DNA of 64,000 nt from Pseudomonadota bacterium (GCA_021324855.1 JAJPIG010000035.1:48417-112416); one strand, 5' to 3'; positions 1 to 9,374 are shown, counted from the first letter of the stretch. Program-made: numbers and translations. The notes: generated from the sequence alone by a model not told the origin.

Positions 1-26
1 ATTACCGTAGCCATCGCGTGCTTCCG

Positions 27-58
27 GCGCTCGGGCCATCCTGAAGCGGCCCGAGCGC
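27..58 (-). terminator. Hairpin after the molybdenum-hydroxylase operon
   Basis: Perfect 11-bp inverted repeat (27-37 with 48-58) around a 10-nt loop, starting 18 nt beyond the stop of the large-subunit gene. There is no T tract after it on the minus strand, so it may be a weak or factor-assisted terminator, or an RNA-stabilising 3' end. Confidence 0.5.
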
Positions 59-75
59 GCTGTGATCGAGTTGAA

Positions 76-2400
76 TCAGCGGCCCGCGGCGGCCTGGCCT
101 TCGCGGCTGTTCCGATGCTCCTGCAGCGCCTTCATCAGGCGCGGCGGTGACATCGGCAACTCCCGCATCCGGACGCCTGTCGCCCGATAGATTGCGTTTG
201 CAATCGCGGCTGGCGGCGGCACGATCGAGACTTCGCCCACGCCGCGCACGCCCAGTGGATGGGTCGGGTTGGGCACTTCGACCAGGATGGTTTCGATGGC
301 CGGCAGGTCGAGACAGGTCGGCATCCGGTAATCGAGCAGGCCGGTGTTGCGCAGCACACCTTTGGAATCGTAGACGTATTCCTCATTAAGCGCCCATCCG
401 ATGCCCTGCGCTGTTCCGCCCTGCAATTGACCCTCGACATAGCTCGGATGAATCGCAGTGCCGACGTCCTGCGCGATTGTCACCCGCAGGATCTGAACCT
501 TGCCGGTGTCAGGATCAACCTCGACGTCGACGCAGATCGCGGCAAATGCCGGTCCCGCTCCTGCTCCTCCAGTGCTCACCGAAGCGCGGCCGACGACCGG
601 CCCGCCGGTCCGGATGAACCGCGCGGCAAGTTCTTTCAGGGTCAACTGCTGCGGCTGCAGCACATCGCCGCGGGTCCGCAGGACGCCGTTGTCGAACTCG
701 ACGTCGTCGGGCGTGCATTCCCACATTTTGGCGGCCCGCTCCTTGAGCTGGCGCACCACGTCCTGGGCGGCATTGTAGACCGCCATCCCTGTGGCGAAAG
801 TCACGCGGCTGCCTGCGGTCACGTCGGTGTAGCCGATCGAATCGGTGTCGGCGACTACCGGCCGGACTTCGTCGATCGGCAGCCCCAGCACTTCCGCCGC
901 GATCATCGCCATTGAGGCGCGGCTGCCGCCGATATCGACCGAACCGGTGACGACGCTGGCGGTGCCGTCCTGATTTACATAGACCGACGCCGACGATTGG
1001 AAGCCGGCGTTGAACCAAAAGCCGGCCGCGACGCCGCGCCCACGATTCGCGCCGGTAAGCTTGCTGTTGTAATGTTCGCTCGCCTTAAGCGCTTCGCACG
1101 TCTCGATGAATCCGATGCGTTTGAAGACTGGGCCGAACGGCTGCTGAGTGCCCTCGTGCGCGCCGTTCATGATGCGCAGGTCGAGCGGATCGATTCCGAT
1201 TTGCTCCGCGAGTTCATCGAGGACGGTTTCGACGCCGAAGGCCGCCGCGGTCGCGCCGGGCGCACGGTAGGCGCAGGTCTTCGGCCGATTGACGACCACA
1301 TCGTAGCCATCGATCAGGAGATTCGGGATGTCATAGGACGTAATGACGGTCATCGCTCCCGGAGCCATCGGCGAGCCTGGAAAAGCGCCTGCCTCATAAG
1401 CCATCCAGACCTGCGCGGCGGTGATGCGCCCCTCTTTCGTGACGCCGATCTTCACCCGCTCGTGGATTCCCGAGGTCGGACCCGTCGCGCGCAGCACCTC
1501 CGAGCGCGACATCGTGACCTTCACCGGATGGCCGGTCTTCTTCGCGAGCAGCAGCGCGATCGGCTCGCAATAGATTGTGGTCTTGCCGCCGAATCCGCCG
1601 CCGATCTCGCTCGGCACGACCTTCAGATTGCCTTCGGGCATCCCAAGCACCTTGGTCGCGAGGGTGCGCACAGTGAAACTGCCCTGCGTGCAGGTGTAGA
1701 CCGTCGCATGTCCGTCGGGGTTCCAGATTCCGACCGAGGCGTGCGGCTCGATATAACCCTGATGAACAGTCGCGGTGCGGAACTCACGCTCGATCACGCA
1801 GTCGGCCGCATCGAAGCCGGCCGCCAAATCGCCGCGTTTGAATTGCAGATGGGTCGCGACGTTGGTCGGCTGGTCGGGGCCTTCTTCCTGGTTGCGCAGA
1901 TCATCGATCAGGATCGGCGCGCCAGGCTTCATCGCTTCATCGGCCGTCATGACCGGCTCGAGCGGCTCATAATCAACCTCGATCAGTCTGAGCGCCTCTT
2001 CCGCGATATGAGGGCTGGTCGCGGCGACTGCCGCCACCGGATGGCCGTCATACAGGACTTTGCCGCGGGCGAGCACGTTGCACGACAAATAGTAGGGGCT
2101 CACCTGCTGCTCGCCCATCTGCTGCGGTTTGCGATCGGCCTCGGGCAGGTCGTCGGCGGTGACGATGGCGCGTACGCCGGGAAGCTTCAGCGCCTTGTCA
2201 AACTTGATCGACTTGATCCGCGCGTGCGCATAGGGGCTGCGCAATATCTTTCCGAACAACATCCCGGGGAAATAGTAGTCAGCGCCGTAGAGCGCACGGC
2301 CAGTCACCTTCTCGATCCCATCGGGACGGATCGGACGGGTTCCGACTACGCGGTACTTATGGTGAGCTTCTTTCTTCACTGCCATTTTTTTACCGTCCAT
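76..2400 (-). CDS. Molybdenum hydroxylase, large (molybdopterin-binding) subunit
   Basis: A 774-aa protein of the xanthine dehydrogenase/aldehyde oxidase family, which hydroxylates a carbon of a small aromatic, N-heterocyclic or aldehyde substrate using water. The hammerhead domain fills about residues 20-150 and Moco-binding domains follow. Visible motifs are GGGFGGK at 267-273 and GVGE near the C-terminus, with the expected catalytic Glu at about 723. The active-site loop reads AYRAPG (377-382), not the AYRCSFR or AYRGAGR loops of form I and II CO dehydrogenases, so CO oxidation is unlikely. It is last in a trio after the FAD and 2Fe-2S subunits, 42 bp behind the latter. Substrate unknown. 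The start at 2400 could instead be the ATG at 2385. Confidence 0.9.
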   Translation of the reverse strand: MDGKKMAVKKEAHHKYRVVGTRPIRPDGIEKVTGRALYGADYYFPGMLFGKILRSPYAHARIKSIKFDKALKLPGVRAIVTADDLPEADRKPQQMGEQQVSPYYLSCNVLARGKVLYDGHPVAAVAATSPHIAEEALRLIEVDYEPLEPVMTADEAMKPGAPILIDDLRNQEEGPDQPTNVATHLQFKRGDLAAGFDAADCVIEREFRTATVHQGYIEPHASVGIWNPDGHATVYTCTQGSFTVRTLATKVLGMPEGNLKVVPSEIGGGFGGKTTIYCEPIALLLAKKTGHPVKVTMSRSEVLRATGPTSGIHERVKIGVTKEGRITAAQVWMAYEAGAFPGSPMAPGAMTVITSYDIPNLLIDGYDVVVNRPKTCAYRAPGATAAAFGVETVLDELAEQIGIDPLDLRIMNGAHEGTQQPFGPVFKRIGFIETCEALKASEHYNSKLTGANRGRGVAAGFWFNAGFQSSASVYVNQDGTASVVTGSVDIGGSRASMAMIAAEVLGLPIDEVRPVVADTDSIGYTDVTAGSRVTFATGMAVYNAAQDVVRQLKERAAKMWECTPDDVEFDNGVLRTRGDVLQPQQLTLKELAARFIRTGGPVVGRASVSTGGAGAGPAFAAICVDVEVDPDTGKVQILRVTIAQDVGTAIHPSYVEGQLQGGTAQGIGWALNEEYVYDSKGVLRNTGLLDYRMPTCLDLPAIETILVEVPNPTHPLGVRGVGEVSIVPPPAAIANAIYRATGVRMRELPMSPPRLMKALQEHRNSREGQAAAGR

Positions 2401-2442
2401 ATCAGCGGAAGTTTCAGCCCTTGAAGCCGTCTGGCTTGTGGA

Positions 2443-2916
2443 CTAACCGCTTTCGCGGGCGGCATCGAGGACCGCACGCACGATCTTGTCATAGCCAGTG
2501 CATCGGCAGAGATTACCCGCCAGATGGTAGCGGACCTCGGCCTCGGTCGGACGCGGAATCTTGTCGAGCAGCGCCTTGGCCGACATCAGGAAACCCGGCG
2601 TGCAGATTCCGCATTGCAGGCTCGCATGCTCCAGGAACTTGCGCTGCAGCGGATGAAGCTCCGCGCCGGTGGCCAGCCCTTCGATAGTCTCGAGCTTATG
2701 ACCCTGAGCTTCCACGCCCAGCATCAGGCACGAGCAGACCGGGCGTCCATCGACGAGGATCGTGCATGCGCCGCAATCGCCCGTGAGGCATCCTTCTTTT
2801 GTACCGGTCATGTGCAGTTCGTCGCGCAAAACCTCGAGCAGGCTTTGACGCGGCTCGCACAACAGCTCGACTGGCTCGTTATTGATAACGGTTTCAACCA
2901 GAGTTCGTTTCGCCAT
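2443..2916 (-). CDS. Molybdenum hydroxylase, 2Fe-2S subunit
   Basis: A 157-aa CoxS/XdhC-type electron-transfer subunit. The N-terminal plant-ferredoxin-like cluster has Cys43, Cys48, Cys51 and Cys61/63; the C-terminal helical cluster has the CGIC pair (102, 105) and CRC (137, 139). The length is normal for the family. It passes electrons from the Mo centre in the large subunit to the FAD subunit. It lies between the genes for those two subunits, with 29-bp and 42-bp gaps, so the three are surely one transcript and one complex. Confidence 0.93.
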   Translation of the reverse strand: MAKRTLVETVINNEPVELLCEPRQSLLEVLRDELHMTGTKEGCLTGDCGACTILVDGRPVCSCLMLGVEAQGHKLETIEGLATGAELHPLQRKFLEHASLQCGICTPGFLMSAKALLDKIPRPTEAEVRYHLAGNLCRCTGYDKIVRAVLDAARESG

Positions 2917-2945
2917 GTTCTCTCCAGGAGATCGTCGCGGATGAT

Positions 2946-3815
2946 TTAGTTGCGCCGCGCCCGCTCTGCCGCGCGTTCCAGAGTGCGTCGCGTCAACACG
3001 CCCACCAGATGACGGCGGAATTCGGCTGTGCCGCGCATATCATCGATCGGCGAGGCCTGTTCGATCGCGAGCTGCGCGGCGTTCTCGATCGCCACGGCGT
3101 CGAACTTTTTACCGACCAGCGCTTGCGAAGCCTTGGCCGCGAAGAGCGGCGTCGGCGCCACCGCACCCATCCCGATTCGCGCGGCAGTGCATCTGTCGCC
3201 CTCGAGAGTGATCGCCGCGCCGATACCCACAACCGCGATGTCCATCTCGTTGCGCGGGATAAACCGGATATACGCATCGGCACTGTGCGGCGGCGGCGGC
3301 GGTATCAGCAGTTCAACGAGCAGCTCGCCGGGCTGGATCACAGTGCGTCCGGGCGAAACCACGAACTCCTCGACCTTGACCTGACGCTCGCCCTTGGGCC
3401 CGACAAGCCGCGCGACCGCACCAAGCGCGATCAGCGCCGGAGTCGTATCGGCCGCTGGCGAGCCGTTGCACAAATTGCCGCCGACTGAGGCGCGGCTCTG
3501 TATCTGCAGCGATCCGATCAGATGGGCTGCTTCAACGAGTCCCGGATAATGCCGGCGCAACGTCGCGTTTTCAAAAATCTCGATGCACGGCGCCGCAGCG
3601 CCGAGGCGCAGGCCCGACTTTGGATCGAACGCGATCCCGGTCAGCGCCGCGATATGCTTCACGTCGACCACGTAATGGGGCCGGCGTACTCCCGCGCGCA
3701 TCTGGATCAAGAGGTCCGTGCCGCCGCAGATCGGGCGGGCACTGTCGCCGTGTTTGGCCAGTATACCGACCGCCTGTTCGAGCGAGGTCGGCGCTTCATA
3801 ATGGATTTCGTGCAA
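2946..3815 (-). CDS. Molybdenum hydroxylase, FAD-binding subunit
   Basis: A 289-aa CoxM-type subunit (FAD_binding_5 plus CO_deh_flav_C). The FAD-loop GGTDLLIQMR lies at about 31-40, and a second FAD loop around SVGGNLCNGSPAADTTPAL lies near 110-130. It accepts electrons from the 2Fe-2S subunit and delivers them to an unidentified acceptor. The most upstream start is a TTG (3815) followed directly by His-Glu, as usual for the family; no ATG fits better, so the TTG is accepted with some doubt. A gap of about 180 bp separates it from the kinase-like gene upstream. Confidence 0.88.
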   Translation of the reverse strand: MHEIHYEAPTSLEQAVGILAKHGDSARPICGGTDLLIQMRAGVRRPHYVVDVKHIAALTGIAFDPKSGLRLGAAAPCIEIFENATLRRHYPGLVEAAHLIGSLQIQSRASVGGNLCNGSPAADTTPALIALGAVARLVGPKGERQVKVEEFVVSPGRTVIQPGELLVELLIPPPPPHSADAYIRFIPRNEMDIAVVGIGAAITLEGDRCTAARIGMGAVAPTPLFAAKASQALVGKKFDAVAIENAAQLAIEQASPIDDMRGTAEFRRHLVGVLTRRTLERAAERARRN

Positions 3816-3993
3816 GTTGGCCTAAGCCTCCCTAAAGAAACTCAGCATGTCCGGTGAGCGAATCCGGTCCAATATCTCCAATCAGAATAGCCCAGCGGAC
3901 CCGCCAACGAAAAGCCTTCGGAGCCTGTCGCGCTCGGCTAAGCGGCTGCCTTCGTCCTGCCGACCGCGGAAGTTTATGTACCGTGAACGCGGG

Positions 3994-5091
3994 TCATTCC
4001 CGGAAGCCGAAACGCGCGGCTTTTGCGGCTGCGGCGCGGGCCAGCACCGGCGCTTCATTGACCATCACGGCGTAGCGCTCGTCGGTGGTATCGCCGCGAG
4101 CGTAGCGAGCATAAAGCTGCTCGACGACGGTCGCGGTTTTCCAGTATGCCCACGCGATGTGAAAATCGATTCCGCTGACGTCGCGGCCGCTCCGCCGCGC
4201 GTAGCGCTCGACCAGCTCGGCGCGCGTCATGAAGCCGGCGCGCAGCGTATGGTTCTCCGCCGGGTTGAGCGCCAGCAACTCGGCCGGATCGGATCGATCG
4301 CGCCAGTAGGCGAGCGCGATCCCGAGATCGACCATGGGATCGCCGATCGTCGACATCTCCCAGTCGAGCACCGCGGCCACGCACGCTAAATCATCGGCCA
4401 GCATCACGTTGTGCAGGAAGAAATCGTTGTGAATCAGCGTCGGCGGCATCGCCGACGGAAGATGTTCGACGAACCAGGCGCCCAGCCGGTTCATTAGCGG
4501 CACTTCGCGCGTTTTCGCCCGCTCCCAGCGCTCCATCCAGCCCTTGACCTGGCGCCCCAGGAAACCCTCGGGACGGCCGAGGCCGTCAAGCCCGATGCGC
4601 TCGTAGTCGACGCGATGGAGGTCCGCGAGCGCGTCGATGAACGCGAGCGAGGCGCGCGCACAGGCCTCGGGAGAGTTGGCGAGCACGGCTGGGAGCGGCT
4701 CGCGCTTGCGAATCACGACTCCGCGCCGGCGCTCCATGATGAAGAACGGCGCGCCGATGATCGCGGCGTCGTCACAGTAAAGCATCGCGCGCGGCGCGGG
4801 CGCGTACTCCTCCCGCAATCGCGAGAGCACGCGATACTCGCGGCCCATGTCGTGCGCAGATTTTGGCAGCTCGCCATGCGGTGGCCGACGCATCACCCAC
4901 TCGGCTGCGCCGCAGCGGATCAGATAGGTCAGATTCGAATGGCCGCCGCGAAACTGCCGGACTTCGAGCGGTCCCTCGGCGCCTGGGAGGCGATCCCGCA
5001 GATACTCTGCAAGCCGGCGGCGATCGAATTCGTCTTCGGCGCGAACCTCCGAATATTCGGCTTCGCTCGCAGGTTCAGAGCTGGCGCTCAT
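3994..5091 (-). CDS. APH-family phosphotransferase (ACAD11/LvaA-like kinase)
   Basis: A 365-aa aminoglycoside phosphotransferase-fold protein. It shows an N-lobe glycine loop (FRGGHSNLTYLI), the catalytic-loop HNDFFLHNVM and the metal-binding region VLDWEMSTIGDPMVDLG. Neighbours point to acyl-CoA metabolism, not antibiotics: the next gene upstream, 7 bp away, is an acyl-CoA dehydrogenase. In human ACAD11 and in the Pseudomonas lva (levulinate) pathway, kinases of this fold phosphorylate 4-hydroxyacyl-CoA before an ACAD-fold enzyme removes the phosphate. The ATG at 5091 was chosen because longer versions run into the dehydrogenase gene and add a non-family N-terminus. Confidence 0.85.
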   Translation of the reverse strand: MSASSEPASEAEYSEVRAEDEFDRRRLAEYLRDRLPGAEGPLEVRQFRGGHSNLTYLIRCGAAEWVMRRPPHGELPKSAHDMGREYRVLSRLREEYAPAPRAMLYCDDAAIIGAPFFIMERRRGVVIRKREPLPAVLANSPEACARASLAFIDALADLHRVDYERIGLDGLGRPEGFLGRQVKGWMERWERAKTREVPLMNRLGAWFVEHLPSAMPPTLIHNDFFLHNVMLADDLACVAAVLDWEMSTIGDPMVDLGIALAYWRDRSDPAELLALNPAENHTLRAGFMTRAELVERYARRSGRDVSGIDFHIAWAYWKTATVVEQLYARYARGDTTDERYAVMVNEAPVLARAAAAKAARFGFRE

Positions 5092-5098
5092 CCGAAGT

Positions 5099-6304
5099 TC
5101 AGTCTTTCCAGCGGCGAAGTTCGCGCCGCGCGATAGCCATCCGATGGACCTCGTCGGGGCCGTCAACGATCCGGAGCGCGCGGCTGTCGCGCCAGAAGCG
5201 CGCGATCGGTGTGTCGTCGCTGACGCCCATCGCGCCGTGAACCTGGATCGCGCGGTCAAGCACGCGCATCACCATGTTCGCCGCCATCACCTTGATCATC
5301 GAGATTTCGTTGCGCGCCTCGCGCTTGCCCGCAGTGTCCATCTTCCAAGCGGCATGCATCACCATCAGCCGCGTCGCATCGATCTCGATGCGCGACTCCG
5401 CAATCCATTCCTGGATGTTCGCCTTGTCCGCGAGCAGACTGCCGTGAGTGAAGCGGGTGTTGGCGCGCTTGCACGCCAGTTCCAGCGCGCGTTCAGCGAC
5501 TCCAATCGTCCGCATGCAATGATGAATCCGGCCGGGACCGAGCCGCGCCTGCGCGATCGCGAAGCCGTCGCCCTCCTTGCCGAGCAGGTTGGTCGCCGGT
5601 ACGCGGCAATCTTCGTAACGAATTTCGCAATGACCCCCGCCGCCCGTGTGACCCATCACGGGTACGGGCCGGATGATGTTAAAGCCGGGCGTGCCGGCCG
5701 GCACGATGATCTGGCTGGCACGCCGATGAGGCGGCGCGGCGGGGTCCGTGACCGCCATCACGATCGCGAATCCGGCGTGCATCGCGCCGGTCGTGAACCA
5801 CTTATGACCATTGATCACGTAATCGTCGCCGTCACGGACCGCGCGGGTCTGAAGCTGGGTGGGATCGGAACCCGCGGTTTCCGGCTCGGTCATCGAGAAG
5901 CAGGTGCGCATCTTGCCTTCGAGGCACGGCTTAAGCCAGCGCTCATGCTGCTCGCGGGTGCCGAACTCAGCGAGAATTTCCATGTTGCCGGTGTCGGGCG
6001 CCATGCAGTTGAACGCGCGCGGACCGATCGGACTGCGTCCCATTATTTCGCAGAGCGGCGCGTACTCGTGATTGCTCAGTCCCTGGCCCCATTCGCGGTC
6101 GGGCATGAAAAAGTTCCACAGCCCTTCGCGCTTGGCGCGCGCGCGAATTTCGGTGACGATCGGCGGCTCGCGATGCTCGTCGTCGGAGGCGGCGACCTGC
6201 TGCTCGGCGAGCCTTTCGTTCGGATAGACGTGCTCGTCCATAAACGCGGCTACGCGCCTGCGCAATTCTTCGACACGTGGCGAAAACGCAAAATCCATCG
6301 TCAT
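5099..6304 (-). CDS. Acyl-CoA dehydrogenase family protein (ACAD10/11-like)
   Basis: A 401-aa flavoenzyme with the ACAD signature MTEPETAGSDPTQLQ (substrate/FAD region, about 137-151), a GHKWFTTGA strand, and a C-terminal IQVHGAMGVSDD helix. The position usually holding the catalytic Glu-Gly reads Asp-Gly (VDGPDEVHR), as in ACAD10/11-like proteins. Partnered with the kinase-like gene 7 bp downstream it could convert 4-hydroxyacyl-CoA to the 3-hydroxy isomer (inference from the ACAD11/LvaC precedent). It starts 6 bp after the LLM oxidoreductase stop, so the genes form one operon. Confidence 0.9.
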   Translation of the reverse strand: MTMDFAFSPRVEELRRRVAAFMDEHVYPNERLAEQQVAASDDEHREPPIVTEIRARAKREGLWNFFMPDREWGQGLSNHEYAPLCEIMGRSPIGPRAFNCMAPDTGNMEILAEFGTREQHERWLKPCLEGKMRTCFSMTEPETAGSDPTQLQTRAVRDGDDYVINGHKWFTTGAMHAGFAIVMAVTDPAAPPHRRASQIIVPAGTPGFNIIRPVPVMGHTGGGGHCEIRYEDCRVPATNLLGKEGDGFAIAQARLGPGRIHHCMRTIGVAERALELACKRANTRFTHGSLLADKANIQEWIAESRIEIDATRLMVMHAAWKMDTAGKREARNEISMIKVMAANMVMRVLDRAIQVHGAMGVSDDTPIARFWRDSRALRIVDGPDEVHRMAIARRELRRWKD

Positions 6305-6310
6305 CCCGCC

Positions 6311-7387
6311 TCAGGCGTATTTCGCGATAATTTCGCGGCCGAACTCCGAGATCAACTCGCGGCCGTCCGTGCCGTTGACCCGTACCACGAATTGCGTGAT
6401 GCCGGCCTTCTCGAGGGCCTTGATACGCTCGATAATCTCGCCGGCCGAACCAGTCAGGCTCATCTCGCGAATCAACTCCTCGGTCACGTAGTTCTCTTCG
6501 CCGGGCTTGAGAAAGATCAGATGTCCAAGATGGATTTCCTGGTAGCGCTTCTCGAGCGGCGTTTTCATCTTCATCAGATAATCGCGATGATACTTCTCGG
6601 CCAGCGGCCGCAGAGCCGGCGTGCCGAAGCGGCCGACCGGAATCTCGCCCGGTTCCCAGTAAGGATGAAGCGCAACGGCCGAATGCGGTCCGACGCGATT
6701 GATGACGCGCGGCGAAGTGATCGACTCGCCCGGCCGCAGCACGCAAGTCGATGCCAGCGCGATCGCCGCCTTAACCTGCCCGCGCCGCCCGCTCGCCTCG
6801 GCAGCCTGATTGATACGTTTAAGACTTTCGCGCACGCCCTCCAGGTCGCATCCGGCGTAAATCCAGCCATCAGCGATTTCGCCCACCAGCTCCTGCATCC
6901 TGGGCGCGTTGGCGGCGAGATAGATCGGGATGTGATCGCGAATATTGATAAAGCCCATCTCAGGATGCAGGAATTTGATTGCGCGGACTTCCTCGCCCTC
7001 GCGATATATCGCTTCGCGGCCGGCGAGCAGATCGCGGATGATCGTAACATCCTCGCGAATTTCGCGGCGCGACCGGGGACCCATGCCCATCACGTTGCGG
7101 CCGGTGAAGCCGGCGCCGATGCCGAGAATGATCCGCCCGGGTGCGATTTCATTCAGCGTCGCCATCGCGTTGGCCGTGATCGGCGCGATCCGGTTGCCCG
7201 CGATGAGCACGAACGTGCCGAGCTTGATCCGCCGCGTGCGGTCCGCCGCCAGCGCCATCGAGGAGAAGACCTCGCTGTAGCACATGTGCGAATCGTCGAA
7301 CCACGCGTTGTTGAAGCCGTACTCCTCGGCGCGCTTCACGTCCTCCCAGGCGCGGATGTAGGTGGGAAAGCTGATTCCGAATTCCAT
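6311..7387 (-). CDS. LLM-class flavin-dependent oxidoreductase
   Basis: A 358-aa luciferase-like TIM-barrel protein (bacterial luciferase / F420-dependent family). It starts with the usual first strand MEFGISFPTYIRAWEDVKRAEE, and LGIGAGFTGRNVMGMGPR marks the phosphate-binding region. The ATG at 7387 is preceded by GGGAGGA at good spacing; the longer reading adds 12 non-family residues. It is first in the minus-strand operon running into the acyl-CoA dehydrogenase. FMN or F420 as cofactor cannot be decided from the sequence, and the substrate is unknown. Confidence 0.88.
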   Translation of the reverse strand: MEFGISFPTYIRAWEDVKRAEEYGFNNAWFDDSHMCYSEVFSSMALAADRTRRIKLGTFVLIAGNRIAPITANAMATLNEIAPGRIILGIGAGFTGRNVMGMGPRSRREIREDVTIIRDLLAGREAIYREGEEVRAIKFLHPEMGFINIRDHIPIYLAANAPRMQELVGEIADGWIYAGCDLEGVRESLKRINQAAEASGRRGQVKAAIALASTCVLRPGESITSPRVINRVGPHSAVALHPYWEPGEIPVGRFGTPALRPLAEKYHRDYLMKMKTPLEKRYQEIHLGHLIFLKPGEENYVTEELIREMSLTGSAGEIIERIKALEKAGITQFVVRVNGTDGRELISEFGREIIAKYA

Positions 7388-7475
7388 GGCGTCCTCCCGC
7401 GAGCGCTTCCTATCCGCACACAATCACAAGCCATTATCGACGCGCAATCTGGTAGGATAGCTGGTCTCTGACGCC

Positions 7476-8357
7476 ATGAAGATCGGCCTCGCCGCAATCG
7501 GAATCGGCGCTGGTGCGCAGCCACAAGTGATGAGCGCGGCCGCGCGGGCGGCCGAGCACGCCGGCTTCGCGCGGCTCTGGATCGGCGAGCATGTCGTGCT
7601 GTTCGACTCGCACGATTCGCGCTATCCGTACTCCCCCGACGGGCGCTTTCCACTCGCTGGCCCGGTCGATTGGCTCGATCCGTTCGTCGCGCTCGGCTAT
7701 GCGGCTGCGGTCACCGATCGGATCGGACTTGCGACCGGGATTTGCCTGCTGCCCGAGCATCATCCGGTGATTCTCGCCAAGACCGCCGCCACACTCGATC
7801 ACGTTGCGCGCGGGCGCTTCAGCCTGGGAATCGGAATCGGCTGGATGGCGGAGGAATTCGCGGCGCTCGGAATTCCGTTCGCGCGGCGCGCCGAACGGAC
7901 GCGCGAGTATGTCGCCGCGATGCGCCGCTTGTGGAGCGACGAGAGCGCAAGTTTTCACGGCGAATTCGTTAATTTCGATTCGGCGCGGAGCTTCCCCAAA
8001 CCGGGGCGCGGGCGCATACCTATCATCGTCGGCGGCGAGAGCGATGCGGCCCTGCGGCGCGCCGCCGAATACGGCGATGGATGGTACGGATTCAACCTCG
8101 GCATTGCCGAAGTGTCCGAACGGATCAGACGGCTGCGGGGATTTATAGCAGCACGTGGCCGCGACATGAGCGGCTTCGAGATCGTCGTCGCCCCGTTCAG
8201 CAAACCCTGCATGCCCGCCGATCTGGCGGGCTATCGTGAAGCCGGTGTCGATGAAATCGTCATCGTCGAGAGTCCGCCCAACGAGGCGCACCGGGTTGAT
8301 CGATGGATCGACGAGCTGGCGCACCAATGGCTCGCGCCGGCGGCAAAGCCGCCGTAA
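7476..8357 (+). CDS. F420-dependent LLM oxidoreductase, TIGR03619-like
   Basis: A 293-aa luciferase-like protein of the type usually classed as probable F420-dependent oxidoreductase. Seen: the N-terminal strand MKIGLAAIGIG, a HAGFARLWIGEHVV segment, LLPEHHPVILAKTAATLDH, and GRFSLGIGIGWMAEEF near residue 110. It is divergent from the LLM gene on the minus strand with only 88 bp between the two starts, so both promoters must lie in that gap. Two LLM enzymes of different subfamilies back to back suggest a shared role in oxidising an unusual organic compound (inference). Confidence 0.85.
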   Translation: MKIGLAAIGIGAGAQPQVMSAAARAAEHAGFARLWIGEHVVLFDSHDSRYPYSPDGRFPLAGPVDWLDPFVALGYAAAVTDRIGLATGICLLPEHHPVILAKTAATLDHVARGRFSLGIGIGWMAEEFAALGIPFARRAERTREYVAAMRRLWSDESASFHGEFVNFDSARSFPKPGRGRIPIIVGGESDAALRRAAEYGDGWYGFNLGIAEVSERIRRLRGFIAARGRDMSGFEIVVAPFSKPCMPADLAGYREAGVDEIVIVESPPNEAHRVDRWIDELAHQWLAPAAKPP

Positions 8358-8467
8358 CGTTTGCGGCTTGCATTTGAGCGCGCGTTCACGGATACGATCA
8401 TTGCTTCGCGAGTCCGCTGACGGCGGGCTTCGCCATTTAATCAACAAATTCGGCAAAGGAGATCATT

Positions 8468-9076
8468 ATGAAGCTTTTTCTGACCCCGGGTGCCTGCTCG
8501 CTGTCACCGCATATTGCGCTGAGAGAGGCGGGATTGCCGTTTGACTTCGAGCAGGTGGACCTCAAAACCAAGACCACCAAGAGCGGCGCTGACTATCGCC
8601 AGGTCAATCCGAAAGGCGCAGTGCCGGCGCTTCAGCTCGACAACGGCCAGGTGCTCACCGAAGGTCCGGCGATCGTGCAGTATATCGCCGATCAGAAGCC
8701 GGCGGCGAAGCTGGCGCCCGCGGCAGGCACGCTAGAGCGCTACCGACTCCAGGAATGGCTTAACTATATCTGCTCCGAGTTGCACAAGACCTTTGTGCCG
8801 CTGTTCAACCCGGCATCGACCGAGGACCAGAAGCAGGCCGCGAAGACCATGATCGGCGCGCGGTTCGATCACGTAAACAAGAGCCTCGCCGGTAAGCAGT
8901 ATCTTCTCGGCGAGGGATTCACGGTTGCCGACGGCTACCTGTTCGTGATTCTTACCTGGGCGAAGCACGTCGGCATGGATCTCAGCCGCTGGCCGGAGCT
9001 CAACTCGTTCTTCGATCGTATCTTCAAGCGCGACGCGGTGCAGTCCGCGATGAAGGCCGAGGGCTTGATCAAGTAG
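8468..9076 (+). CDS. gstA: Glutathione S-transferase (GstA, beta class)
   Basis: A 202-aa cytosolic GST. The N-terminal thioredoxin fold opens with MKLFLTPGACSLSPHIALRE; the Cys10 and preceding Gly-Ala match bacterial beta-class GSTs, where that Cys contacts glutathione. NPKGAVPAL carries the cis-Pro (about 52-54) and TEGPAIVQYIAD the Glu-Gly/Ser-like gamma-glutamyl binding turn. The all-helical domain fills the C-terminus. AAAGGAGATCATT before the ATG is a clear ribosome-binding site. Likely role: conjugation of electrophiles. Confidence 0.92.
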   Translation: MKLFLTPGACSLSPHIALREAGLPFDFEQVDLKTKTTKSGADYRQVNPKGAVPALQLDNGQVLTEGPAIVQYIADQKPAAKLAPAAGTLERYRLQEWLNYICSELHKTFVPLFNPASTEDQKQAAKTMIGARFDHVNKSLAGKQYLLGEGFTVADGYLFVILTWAKHVGMDLSRWPELNSFFDRIFKRDAVQSAMKAEGLIK

Positions 9077-9095
9077 ATGATCGAAAAAATGGCGC

Positions 9096-9139
9096 AACGC
9101 AAAGCGGCGGGCGCGACATGGCTCCCGCCGCTTTGCGTT
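9096..9139. terminator. Strong hairpin behind gstA
   Basis: Perfect 16-bp stem (9096-9111 with 9124-9139) and a 12-nt loop, 19 nt after the gstA stop. For plus-strand transcription no T run follows. Read from the minus strand, the stem is followed after a few bases by six T (complement of 9084-9089), so it could also stop antisense transcripts from the transposon-rich segment to the right. Confidence 0.6.
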
Positions 9140-9374
9140 CGGGCGTACGCCGTTATCGCTTTGGTGCCGACGGACGTGTGGCCCATGCGGATGCCTTCCA
9201 TGGATGCGGGAGTACTGCCGATAGTGTTCCTCGCGACCTTCCCGGATCAAATTCGCCGAATCTTCCAAGAAAGGACGCCGTTGCTCGGCTTGGAACGCGG
9301 CGAGGCACGACAAGGCGGCGTGATCGATGAAACCAACGTTTATGCGAGATGGTGCCTCATCCGCCAGCCCTAAC

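Noticed and set aside
997..2424. Open frame of 475 codons on the plus strand
   Set aside because: Antisense to the molybdenum hydroxylase gene; Arg/Asp-rich composition and no family likeness. A GC-rich shadow frame.
76..3815. Carbon monoxide dehydrogenase (coxMSL)
   Set aside because: The active-site loop is AYRAPG, not a form I or II CODH loop.
5144..7471. Open frame of 775 codons on the plus strand
   Set aside because: Antisense to two well-supported genes; no motifs.
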